A stretch of DNA of 28,830 nt from Nemertoderma westbladi (GCA_032718475.1 JAUCBJ010000353.1:1-28830), one strand, 5' to 3'; positions 19,386-28,465 are shown, numbered from the stretch's first letter. Program-made: numbers and translations. Notes: generated by a model not told the origin, from the sequence alone.

Positions 19386-19976
19386 GGAGATTCAGCCTAT
19401 CGCGCTCGGAACAGCGACAACGATTACATCCTAGAATGGTATCAAGGTCCACAGCGTCTCACTGCGTACGATTATCGCCATGCCAACTATGTTTCTCGGC
19501 AACGTTGTCGGTTATGCGCATCGAGAGACCATGTTACGCCCATGGACACAAACGTCCGCTGTTCCTATTTCCACGAACAACCGGCGATGGAAATTTATTG
19601 AGCGTATTGCAGATTTAATAATTTGCATATTTTTACGGTTTGCCCTCAATTTATGACTCAATGTCACCACTGTCACCACCATGGACACGCCAGTTTCGAT
19701 TGCCCTTTTAATCGCGATTTGGAAAGCGTAGATGAAATGATCACACTACGTTACATTAGAGCTTGGGAAGCGAACGCTGATTTACATCGTGATTCGCGCC
19801 ATCGCTATTATCCTGGACGCGCTTACGAAGGAATTTATGCGTTCCATCCTTATCTATTCGCTTCTGTCGAACAGAAATCACGCATATCGAGTTACAGGAA
19901 GTATATCGACGGCCTTACGAGTACCGAGCCCGCGAACGCGAGTTGGAAAGAACCATTAAACCAAGGAAGTTTCTAA
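19386..19976 (+). pseudogene. Third coding region of copy B, middle part with CCHC zinc knuckle and one in-frame TGA
   Basis: A single frame runs from 19386 to the stop at 19974-19976, interrupted only by TGA at 19599-19601. Before the TGA lies a Tyr/Arg-rich segment with a CxxC pair (RCRLC). After it, an ATG at 19653 could restart translation. Shortly downstream, CHHCHHHGHASFDC matches C-x2-C-x4-H-x4-C exactly, the retroviral zinc-knuckle spacing, so nucleic-acid binding is likely. This knuckle is separate from the three in gag. Coding character leaves this frame around 19870 and continues in the next one. No known family is recognised; it could be a second nucleocapsid-like protein or captured foreign or host sequence. 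The recent insertion implies that the breaks were already present when the element moved, or that they are bypassed. Confidence 0.5.
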
Positions 19977-20275
19977 CTGCCTATGGTCCACCCACGGCCC
20001 TCATTCAGACCACTCGTAAAGGACCCGTAAGAGCGGCTGTCTTGAAACGAGCTCTCAAAGCCGTTAGACCCCTCTCCCCCGACGTTGATGTCAATCAACT
20101 CGGCACTTCGACTGGCGGATACACCGACCATAATCCCATACCTTCTGATGCAATCATATTGCACCCTTCACCCAGGAGTTATAGCCCTCCTCGTAAAGTG
20201 GCTCGCCCCAAAGAGAAAAGGACTCTGGCTAGCTTTAAAAAACTGCGTAAACGCCGTCCGCGCATGAAAGACTAA
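19868..20275 (+). pseudogene. Third coding region of copy B, C-terminal part, highly basic (no own ATG)
   Basis: This frame, offset by -1 from the preceding piece, is open to the TAA at 20273-20275. From about 19870 it has an Arg/Glu-rich helical stretch (YRARERELERTIKPRKF), then a Pro/Ser segment, and ends in a very basic tail (KKLRKRRPRMKD) resembling a nuclear-localisation or RNA-binding signal. Its only in-frame ATG is four codons from the end, so it can be made only by frameshifting, splicing or after repair. The overlap with the previous frame (19868-19976) leaves the exact crossover open; I see no classic X-XXY-YYZ slippery heptamer there. The product is unrecognised. Confidence 0.45.
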
Positions 20276-20345
20276 CTGTTTAGAGTATTTTCGTATTTGA
20301 GAAACTGTGATTTTGTATATTTTATAGACTTAAATCCCATTTTCT

Positions 20346-20353
20346 GGGAGCGG
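20346..20353 (+). promoter_or_regulatory. Candidate polypurine tract
   Basis: GGGAGCGG directly abuts the 3' LTR and would prime plus-strand synthesis. It is short and contains one C, so it is a weak tract. No better purine run occurs in the preceding 60 bp. Confidence 0.4.
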
Positions 20354-21523
20354 TGTAAAAGCTTCTGTGGGATATAACTGGCCCCTTTTGCTTCGCAATC
20401 CAGTTTCCCCCCAGGCGCTGGAATACTCTAAAAAGGTTCTCAAACTGTATATATATTCCCCTCGCCCGCAAGGTACCGTTACAGGTGTTTTAACGGACAT
20501 AAAAGTCATTCTGCTATATACGTGTTTTGGCGGACATGGTAAGGCAAAAAACCTGTAATGCACCAACTACCTTTCATAGCTTAGCCGTGATGATTCATAT
20601 TACGACATCTAACAGCTGGTTGCTGACATGGAAACAGCCATTGGACGCACGGTTCTTTGTTTGGCTTGAGCCAAACACTTTTACTTGATACTTTGTTGTT
20701 ATTGCTGTCTAAGCCAGAAACACCGGCTTTTTGGTAAGAACTCTAGTAAACTGCTTAGATTATAGAAAGTATAACTGTTACCGGCGGTGTTACCTCACTT
20801 AATTTAACTGCACTAATCATATTGTTTGTACTGCTATTTACCGTCAGTTATTAATTGTATCTATTTGTTGATGGAAATATTGCTCTTTGGAGAATACGGA
20901 TAAATCACCCAAAAATTCCCAATTTTCTTGATACACTACAGGTTAGAGAGGCGGGCTATATATAACAATTGCGATTTATATCAATGTGGTGTGTATTGAA
21001 TCTAATGTTATTTAGTAGACACTACCTGAGTCAATTGCTGTGCTCTTTATGTGTGATCAAATATACTGACGGTCGGCAGAATAGTGTGCATGATTGTGAG
21101 TGTGATGTGACTGGTAACAAAGCATTTCCTAAAGAATGCGACTTATACTTTAATCATAAGCCTTATCGTTGCGTTTAGTATAAGTCCTAGCTCTGTTTAA
21201 ATAGATAGAGCGCCACGTCCTAAAGGAACTGTTAATATTTCCCGAAAGTTAATAATATCTGTCAGAAATTAATTATTAGTGATCTATCGAATAATACAAT
21301 AGGTTTACACTGCAACCTTACACTGCAATAATAAAATCTAAGCATCCGAATTCAGCCTCCCGGGTGTAGATCCATCGGGTGAATGATCGCGCATGGGCTG
21401 GCTTCGGCTAATGTTTTGTTTATTAGCATAAAATATTGTCGTATGCTAAAGGTGTGTTAATTAACTAAAAGACATATAAATTTTGGCAGGTTAAACTGCT
21501 AAAGGTCTTCAAAAGCGCGAACA
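20354..21523 (+). repeat. 3' LTR of copy B (1170 bp)
   Basis: It starts TGTAAAAGC and ends GCGAACA. I compared it line by line with the 5' LTR and found one difference: 68 bp (10140-10207 of the 5' copy) are replaced by ACA at 20675-20677. The lost piece begins inside the CCAATCAG box. Since copy A also has that box, the change is a deletion in this LTR. Confidence 0.95.
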
Positions 21524-21528
21524 GACAT
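21524..21528 (+). repeat. Target-site duplication GACAT, right copy
   Basis: Identical to 9814-9818. Together they fix both ends of the element. Confidence 0.9.
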
Positions 21529-22546
21529 TCAATTTCATTGAATCCAGGGCAAGAGTTTGTGTTGTATCCTGTTAAAGGAGCTATCAGCTGCGTAAAATGT
21601 TATTTGGGAGAGAGACTTGGCAATTGGTGAAATCCATTCAACTGAATGGCACAGTAGAGAATTGATTCTGGGTTACAACTAATATGCAATCAATGACAAA
21701 TTCTCGTTGATTTGCACACCGACGTCTAATAATTGGCTGGAGTGTGTTCGAGGGCAATGGATATTGAGCTCAACATGTTAAGATCTTACATATTCTTAAT
21801 TATCTCGAGAATTAATTAATTAATTAACGTGTAACTTTCCTATTCCATGGCCGATACACATATAAACCACAACCACCATACAAAGTATCGTAGCGATTCA
21901 CCGGAGCGTTTAGGCGGAGATAGAGCTATGACAAACATACAACATTGATAATGACTAGCTAATGTCACATGCTGCTGCTTGCATACTCTTCTAATACTGT
22001 TGGTATAATAACCCTTACATGATTTCACCCATTTCTCCATTCCTTGCAGCGTTTGGAACACTTTGTCTCTACCTTTACAGTAAGTGAAACAAAACCCTTA
22101 CACTAGTTCGACCCCTATCTCCATTCCTTACATGATTTCAACGTCCAATCAAATAATAGTTTATTAACCAATCCCAAGCACCAATTCGTGATGTGTTCCT
22201 ACTTGTGTAAGGATTTGGAATACGCGGCCGGGCCAGGGCAGTATTCGTTTCGACACGAATGCTTTAAAGGGACTAGTCACGGCGCATATCTTCCTTGCAT
22301 CCTTAAAGCTAAATTAGTACTGGAGTTCCATCTGGGAAGTTTATTTCAGGGGGGACCGCACTGGAAAATAAGTCGTGTGTGTTGTTGTGCGTAATAATAC
22401 CTGCCCTAACGGACGTATAGAAAACTTCACTTTACTTTAGAGAGATAGATAGTTATACATTATGCAAAAACAATAACAATAACAAATACACCAAACAATG
22501 TAAAATACTACTAATAGGATCGACATGCTGCATTGCAGCTGCATTT
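21529..22546. other. Intergenic DNA, no gene seen
   Basis: Apart from the inverted 230-bp repeat at 22012-22238 I see no feature. Small open frames here have no recognisable domain. Confidence 0.5.
22012..22238 (-). repeat. Dispersed 230-bp repeat, minus-oriented copy
   Basis: This is the inverted counterpart of 8853-9084, with clear but imperfect identity; shared landmarks include CCAATCCCAAGC, CAGCGTTTGGAACACTTTG and CTCCATTCCTTACATGATTT. The two copies flank the complete retroelement but lie outside its target-site duplication, so they are independent insertions. Confidence 0.65.
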
Positions 22547-22774
22547 TTAAGAATGCTGTGCCGGCTTGTCCACCAAATTGCGCCGCCACAACTCCCTATC
22601 ACCCATGACATTTGCTAGATCATCCGCATCTTCAAGGCCAGTGTCCTTTAAGATGCGTCTCAAGAAAGTCATGGGCTGTCCACCATGCTTATTCACTCCA
22701 TGAGGCTGCCAAAGCACGTACTGTAGATAATGCACAACTTTTAATCGATAGCGTGACAATTCGAGCCCCGCCAT
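22547..22774 (-). pseudogene. C-terminal remnant of a LINE (non-LTR retrotransposon) ORF2
   Basis: A 75-residue open frame on the minus strand. Its second half, from GGQPMTFLRRILKDTGLED through MGDRELWRRNLV, has the pattern found at the very end of many LINE polyproteins after the reverse transcriptase: a GRP-like turn, a FL..L..DTGL helix, then DR..WR. About 35 residues before it, a YLQYVLWQPHG segment fits the preceding conserved stretch. The polymerase domain itself is not present upstream, and no poly(A) tail or 3' repeat is visible, so this is a 5'-truncated, dead fragment. The family (Jockey/CR1-like or other) cannot be told. Confidence 0.6.
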
Positions 22775-23666
22775 GGTCGATCACTTCATCCAATAGGGTC
22801 GATATAGCAAAACTTGGGATAGGGGATAGCCCACCCCTAATATACATAGCTGTAGCTGTAGGCCTATGCCTTCTGTTTGCTTTTTTGTATATAAAATGTT
22901 ATTTAAATTAAAATGAAGAGTCAGTTAGTCCGAAGGTCAATGGTCTGTGGCAAAGTTAAATTGCATAGTAATATATTATCAGGTGATCTGGTGCGGACAG
23001 GTTATAGCAGTTCTTTATGAAATTCAGAGACAAGAATAGGGGGGGGGGGGGGGGGGTGGGGGGGGACTCGACGTAAATCCCGTCTCCGTGAATTAATAGT
23101 AATGCAATGCAGAAGGCGAATTAATAACCTAATGCAGGTGATAAAATATACAGTAGAGCCCTGTTTTAACCATTTCCAGTACTGATAGCCCAGTTTCTCA
23201 ATATTTATACCAAACTTTAAATATATCGATTACATCTTAATGACATTTGATCACTTCCCGACCACTTAGTGGGTGAGCCATAATTTTTATTTTTGCTTTC
23301 AATCTTTAGCTACAATGGTTTGAAAATAGTGCCTCCGATGAAATTGCACCAGTCACCCCGCAGTTAATATTCAACCTTCTTATAGTGATTTTGTTGGAAC
23401 TGATGGAAAGCTGTTCGTGCAAGGATTCCACATATGCAAAACATTAGAATTTGGTTAGGAAATAGCTGAGTGAGATATGAGCGTTCAACAGTTCATGGTT
23501 TTGAATGCTCCGTAATACAATGTACATATAATGTACTATAGTATGATTAAAGATGTAATGCATTGTTGTTGGATAAACAAAATGCTCCAGAGTATGATGC
23601 ATTTAATAAATAGCCTTGTGCAGATGCAAAACCATGAACTTTTAAACACTGAGATCTCAGCTATTA
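22775..23666. other. Intergenic DNA with a poly-G tract
   Basis: There is no gene. A run of G with a single T occupies 23039-23065. The rest is AT-rich unique-looking sequence. Confidence 0.5.
23039..23065 (+). repeat. Poly-G tract
   Basis: 27 bases of G with one T. It has G-quadruplex potential, and its length is uncertain for technical reasons. Confidence 0.8.
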
Positions 23667-24057
23667 GGGACCGTCCAAGTATGACGTCTGCACTTTTTCC
23701 CAAAATGTTGACCCCCTCCCTCCCCTAAATCAGATGTCATCAGATAGGCGTTGACCCCCCCCCCCCCCCCCCCCATCCCCTAAATCAGATTAAAAAAAAT
23801 TTCGCGTCCTAATCACTGAAACATGGTGACTGGTAACTGAAACAGAAGGTCGTGCTACGGGCCTTCGGTGGGCTTCGAACAATTAAAATAGGCAAGCTAT
23901 TTACTCTTCTGCTATATCTCTTCTAGCACCTATAAATAAACATGCTGACGTCAGATTTTGGCTGACCCCCTCCCCTCCCCTCATCAGCACGTCATCAGAT
24001 TTTCCCAACCCCCCCCCCCCCCACCCTAAAGTGCTGACGTCATACTTGGACGGCCCC
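23667..24057. mobile_element. MITE-like DNA transposon, 391 bp, with terminal inverted repeats
   Basis: The left end GGGACCGTCCAAGTATGACG and the inverted right end (GGGGCCGTCCAAGTATGACG on the minus strand) match at 19 of 20 positions and continue with TC.GCAC. Both ends are flanked by TTA (23664-23666 and 24058-24060), a likely target-site duplication (or TA, if one A belongs to the end). There is no transposase ORF. The interior carries diverged direct repeats of a GACCCCCTCCC...ATCAGA unit, including two poly-C runs (23755-23774 and about 24009-24022). It is non-autonomous; the superfamily is uncertain. Confidence 0.8.
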
Positions 24058-24060
24058 TTA

Positions 24061-24614
24061 TACGACGAAATTCAAATGTCGCTCCGGTATTTCGTGTTTC
24101 ACGTAAACCGATTTTAGGTTTTTATGATAGGCCTACTGCGCTTACAATACTCTCTGATAAAGGTCATGTGAAGAAGGGCACTGCCAATAAGTACGACTGT
24201 CAGAATGTTTTAATTATTTCTCACAAATATAACTTATAGACGGAAGCTGTATCTCTTGAGTGACAAAACATGACCCGTACCCATTTTAGACATGAACCGA
24301 TAATACTACTGCGCTGTTTTACGGTGTTTTTGGCACAGAGTTATAAATAAGATAATAATTATATCCAATAACCCAAAATTACATTTCGAAAGCGTGTTAT
24401 TTGAATAATTCGATCTCCAGAAAATATAAATTTAATAAACTACCACCAACCAGCACCACACAAAATTACACATAATGTGCTTCTGATAATAATTTACTGT
24501 AGTGTTAATTTGCAATTTAAGATTAAACCAATCCATCTAACGGTTCTATTACAACATGTGAAACATACAGTACGTCCCAACACAGAGTCTTGCAGATTAA
24601 TGGTGACCGACTGT
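24061..24614. other. Intergenic DNA between the MITE and the astacin gene, nothing recognised
   Basis: AT-rich, no coding or repeat structure seen. It contains the region just past the 3' end of the minus-strand astacin gene, with a GT-rich element near 24580-24590 on the minus strand that could aid 3'-end formation. Confidence 0.5.
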
Positions 24615-24620
24615 TTTATT
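24615..24620 (-). promoter_or_regulatory. Poly(A) signal of the astacin gene
   Basis: AATAAA on the minus strand lies only 7 nt after the TGA stop, followed by a GT-rich stretch. This predicts a very short 3' UTR, about 25-30 nt, and supports the stop codon as the true gene end. Confidence 0.65.
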
Positions 24621-24627
24621 GACTTCC

Positions 24628-26307
24628 TCACAGCTCATCACTTCTATCTCGACAGTTCTTCACGCCATCCCCAACCTTAGCGGCGTCAATACAAACACCA
24701 GAATCGTGACACTTGAATACCCTAGATGGATCTTCCACGTCACAACACGCACCATCTAGAGACATGTCTTTGCAATTATCTTTACCTTTGCACATCTTGT
24801 GGGTTGGGATGCATTTCCCCGTTTTAGGACAACGGAATTTACGACTTGCTTTGCAACAGGACGCTTCGTCACTCCCATCTTCGCAATCACTCGCTCCGTC
24901 ACACAACTTGTTGTAAAAAATACATTCCCCGGATCCACAACGCCAGTTCTTCAACCCCGGGCACGGGCAATTCTTCTCGTCGCTGCCATCATTGCAATCG
25001 CTGACACCGTCGCAACGTTGATCAGTCAACACACATTGAATACCGTCGGCACATCGAGAGCCATAGGGAGATACACACGGGCAAACATCACCTTCATCGG
25101 AATTGTCACCACAATTATTTTCTTTATTGCATTTATCTCCCTTTGGAATACAATGACCATTATCACATTGGAACTCACCAGGTAAACAGTGGTTGCCTCC
25201 CTGTCGTACAGCTGTTTGACATTCTGAATTATCTTCTGGACAGACACAATTACAATTCTTATCGATATACGATGGTTCTTCGCAGTGGATGTTCGCGTAA
25301 TCGCAGTAGGTCCCGCAGTCTGGGTTATCCTCTGGACAAACACATTGGCAGTCTTCTCCGATGTAACCAGGGTATCGGCAGTGAACACTTTGCACATCGC
25401 AATCTCGTTCACATGGCGGATAACCTGGGGGGCAGTAGCATTGGCATTGGGTGTCTATAAATCCCGGCTCCAGACATCCGGTTTCCTCGGATCGTGGACA
25501 TGTCCTTCCGCAATCAGCTCCTTCTGGACAAACACACTCGCAATTCTTATCGAGGTAACCTGGTCGGTCGCAGACAACCGCATCAAAATCGCAATGCGAT
25601 GCGCAACTGTACATGAGATTGATCTCCTTAGCGTCGTAAAAAGATAAACCTCTCTTTGTCAGTTTGACAAATCCTTTTTGGCCAGGAGACATGGGAACTT
25701 TAGGAGTAAATTTTTTATTGACAACGGAATAGAAATCGTAAGGCAGATTGTAATTGTTTCCAAGGGCCTTAAGGGTACCAATTTCCTCGTAATTTGGTTT
25801 CACACCTTTGTATTCCATGTACATAAATCGTTCTCGGTCCAGCCGCTGGAATTCGTGCTTGAATCCCAGTAAATGGCCGACCTCGTGGAGGACATTGTTC
25901 TTGGAGTAACAACCTTTTGAAAGTGATAGTTTATTGATCCCCTCACTATAACCTATTCTCGACCAGCACCCACCCTCGTTCACAAACTTTAGTTCCCCTT
26001 CGTAGCTCACTTGTGATAAAATATTACTCCTTTTTTTAACAAACTTTATGCAGGATTTATCTTCTATCTCTTTAAATGCTCTGCTTATTAACAATTTCCT
26101 CCTCGCAGTAAAGACTTGCGATCTGGTGTAAGAATAGGGTATTACGACAATTGGGTGTTCTTCCGAACTCAAACTGTATTTCGGCCAACGCTTGTCCATG
26201 TCTACAACACCTTTGCCTTGGACTTGGAAAACGAAACCACAAAGCATTACTAGCGAAACGGTTATTGTGACACTCATTTTTAAGTGCTTTACTATAGTCA
26301 GATACAA
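24628..26307 (-). CDS. Secreted astacin-family metalloprotease with Cys-rich EGF-like and LDLa repeats
   Basis: 559 codons in one exon. A second ATG at 26277 (residue 11) gives a better signal peptide (VTITVSLVMLCGFVFQVQG) and may be the true start. A very short pro-region is followed by KRWPKYSL (39-46), where the mature astacin domain begins; the usual propeptide FxGD cysteine/aspartate switch is not seen. The zinc helix HEVGHLLGFKHE (141-152) keeps all three His and the catalytic Glu142. The Met-turn, SxMHY in the family, reads SVVNK (194-198): the Met and the zinc-proximal Tyr are replaced. Then follow four six-Cys EGF-like modules (239-266, 270-299, 303-331, 335-363; PGYIDKNCxCVCPE pattern) and five LDLa repeats from 374. 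The third and second have perfect acidic motifs (CDGASDCEDGSDE), the fourth is degenerate, and the last lacks its final Cys and ends SDEL. Likely an extracellular protease or a pseudoprotease; substrate unknown. Confidence 0.93.
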   Translation of the reverse strand: MYLTIVKHLKMSVTITVSLVMLCGFVFQVQGKGVVDMDKRWPKYSLSSEEHPIVVIPYSYTRSQVFTARRKLLISRAFKEIEDKSCIKFVKKRSNILSQVSYEGELKFVNEGGCWSRIGYSEGINKLSLSKGCYSKNNVLHEVGHLLGFKHEFQRLDRERFMYMEYKGVKPNYEEIGTLKALGNNYNLPYDFYSVVNKKFTPKVPMSPGQKGFVKLTKRGLSFYDAKEINLMYSCASHCDFDAVVCDRPGYLDKNCECVCPEGADCGRTCPRSEETGCLEPGFIDTQCQCYCPPGYPPCERDCDVQSVHCRYPGYIGEDCQCVCPEDNPDCGTYCDYANIHCEEPSYIDKNCNCVCPEDNSECQTAVRQGGNHCLPGEFQCDNGHCIPKGDKCNKENNCGDNSDEGDVCPCVSPYGSRCADGIQCVLTDQRCDGVSDCNDGSDEKNCPCPGLKNWRCGSGECIFYNKLCDGASDCEDGSDEASCCKASRKFRCPKTGKCIPTHKMCKGKDNCKDMSLDGACCDVEDPSRVFKCHDSGVCIDAAKVGDGVKNCRDRSDEL

Positions 26308-26699
26308 TGTGAAGAAATTTTGCGGTGTAAATAGATCTACTGTATATTAATCAAATTATAGTACAGTACGTTAACCAAACCCAAGCACACTCGCAACAAA
26401 CATACAGTAGAAACATACAATCAATCATCTATTATTATGTTATCTATATTTTCGGTTCACAGATACACTTTTCGGTGTCAGCCACGTGTTAATGCCATGC
26501 TGTCTAATAATATTTATTCCTTAATAAAGCCCGACGTTGGTACAGTATTATGGTAGCCTACAATACAATCAAAGTAAACTTATAAATTCATAGCACACAC
26601 TGTGCGTATTAGTTAGTACAGTATAACAAACAGTAATATCTTAAGTATTATTTACATTATTGTTTGGAAAGTTGAATTTTCAACGTTATGATCCGAGTG

Positions 26700-26744
26700 T
26701 ATTTATGTAGCAGGCGAGCGCAGCGAGGGAAGTTTACATAAATA
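26700..26744. repeat. Inverted repeat: 10-bp perfect stem around a GC-rich loop
   Basis: TATTTATGTA (26700-26709) and TACATAAATA (26735-26744) are exact reverse complements around a 25-nt loop containing GGCGAGCGCAGCGAGGG, markedly GC-rich in AT-rich DNA. The right arm and its flank (TTTACATAAATAAAC) also occur at about 6245-6260. Confidence 0.7.
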
Positions 26745-28465
26745 AACAGGAGCTTTTTTTAGGCCGAAGAGTTGATAAAATTGATACTTTTAATTAAAAG
26801 CGATGCACTTAATTTAATTACATTATGTCAACTTAATGGAGTCCCGAAGGCTTAATTAATCCTGTCGCTTATATTCAGACACTGTAGTTGCGGCTTTAAA
26901 GTAAAACTAGCAATTCATTAAATGTTGAATTTATATGAGAAAAGAAAGCTCAAGGAGTCGAATTATATCTGCAGCGAACCAGATATGTTTTCTCACATAC
27001 ACACAACAAACCCACTCCAGTAACAAGTACGACATTCACAAAAACCCCAACCCATTATTGTAGATAACAACAGGAAAAATTAATTAACCCTTAGTTCACA
27101 AAAAAAACAAACAAAATGGTTTAATATACAGGTGACCACGCAACTTAGTCTATTATGTGAGTTCTTCTGGAGCACCATGACAATAATAATAATAGTTTTA
27201 CTAACTCTCTTATTTGTACGCATACAGTTCACGGTGTGCAGTATTATTATTGAAAGAAAATAAAGTGCTATAAAATGCCGAGGTTGTAATTGTTCAATGG
27301 CTTTTATTTCCGTCCAATTCGTAATCAATAAATATAATTAGAAAATAATATCAAATTAATCGAAAAGATATCGCAACAAATATCCTTTAAACCTGCTAAC
27401 CTTCCTATTCATGTTACTATATAGACCATGCGGGGTAATTACATCAAGTATTGATGTTCTTGAAGAGTTTCTCACTGCTAATCAATGATATGCATCTCGT
27501 TACTATGTAATCCCGCTTGGAGGATAAAGTCACTGCCGGTTATCGCACACCACGAAATTGATTATATTTAATTAGTTTTTTTTATACTAATAGTTGTTTC
27601 TCTCCGAAAATTTATGCCGCCAATCTTTACGAACTGAAGTATGATTGAAATATGCGTCACGATAAAGTGGGATTTGGGTGAAAAAGTAAGTTTAATTTGT
27701 TGAATATATCTGCAGGCACAGAATACTGTTAAACAGTCTAAGAAATAATAAATTCTCTAGTGGATAGTGGACTGGGTGGGACACACAGAAACTCATTATC
27801 CTATTGTGTAATCGACTATAACATGTTCCTGCCAAACATCAAACCTGATCTTGTCGTTCTGCTCAGAATAGTTTGAGAGCAATCTCATCTATTTAACTCT
27901 AATAGTAATAATCTCACAATTTTCCTCTCAGGATGTTGGGTATGCATATGTTTGACATACTGTAGTTCCATGTAAACTGTTCTTTCATCACTGGCATTAC
28001 ATAAAGTTTCTAAAAAGGCTATTTGTACAAAGAAACTAAAATCGAACTCCTAAATGAAGCTACTACAGTATATAACACTACAACAACTCCAGTCTGATGT
28101 GACACCGCGCATACTATAATAATGATTCATAAATGTTACCTTCCATCGATATGACTGTAATACACCATGAATCGTAATATATTGTCATTTTCTGATAACA
28201 CGGACCGACAATTTTTCTAGAAATCTTTATCACATTGCTTGAAATTTTGAAAACAACTACTATAGTTCAACTCATCGTCGATTTCCCCATGAAGCCGGAA
28301 TTTTATATTTCGCCCTTAAATTTTTTATTTAAAAAAGTGTCTTTTGTGAAATTGCATCCTTCGAATCGCTGTTATTCCAGTTATAGATCATATCCGTACC
28401 TGTTGTATTTTCGTATGTTGCAAAAATAAGACTGTAACCTACAGACCTATATTATTGAGGTATCG

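Larger units (their letters stand above)
9819..21523 (+). mobile_element. Complete non-autonomous BEL/Pao-type LTR retroelement (copy B, 11.7 kb)
   Basis: The element is bounded by two LTRs (1235 and 1170 bp) and a GACAT target-site duplication. In order it holds a 5' LTR, a 2.26-kb leader, a gag-protease ORF (13318-17361), 1.6 kb of AT-rich non-coding DNA, a broken third coding region (18986-20275), a purine-rich stretch GGGAGCGG and the 3' LTR. Three zinc knuckles, the DUF1759-like gag core and the DUF1758-like aspartic protease assign it to BEL/Pao. Reverse transcriptase, most of RNase H and integrase are missing. By eye the LTRs are identical except for one 68-bp segment replaced by ACA in the 3' LTR, so the insertion is recent. 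It must have been copied by enzymes supplied in trans, or have lost pol since insertion; the in-frame, clean junction favours the former. Confidence 0.93.

Noticed and set aside
22612-22911. 99-codon plus-strand frame with a C-terminal hydrophobic segment
   Set aside because: It overlaps the LINE remnant on the other strand, has no recognisable domain, and its hydrophobic end lies in AT-rich DNA.
24713-25872. Plus-strand open frames opposite the astacin gene
   Set aside because: They mirror the Cys-rich repeats of the true minus-strand gene.
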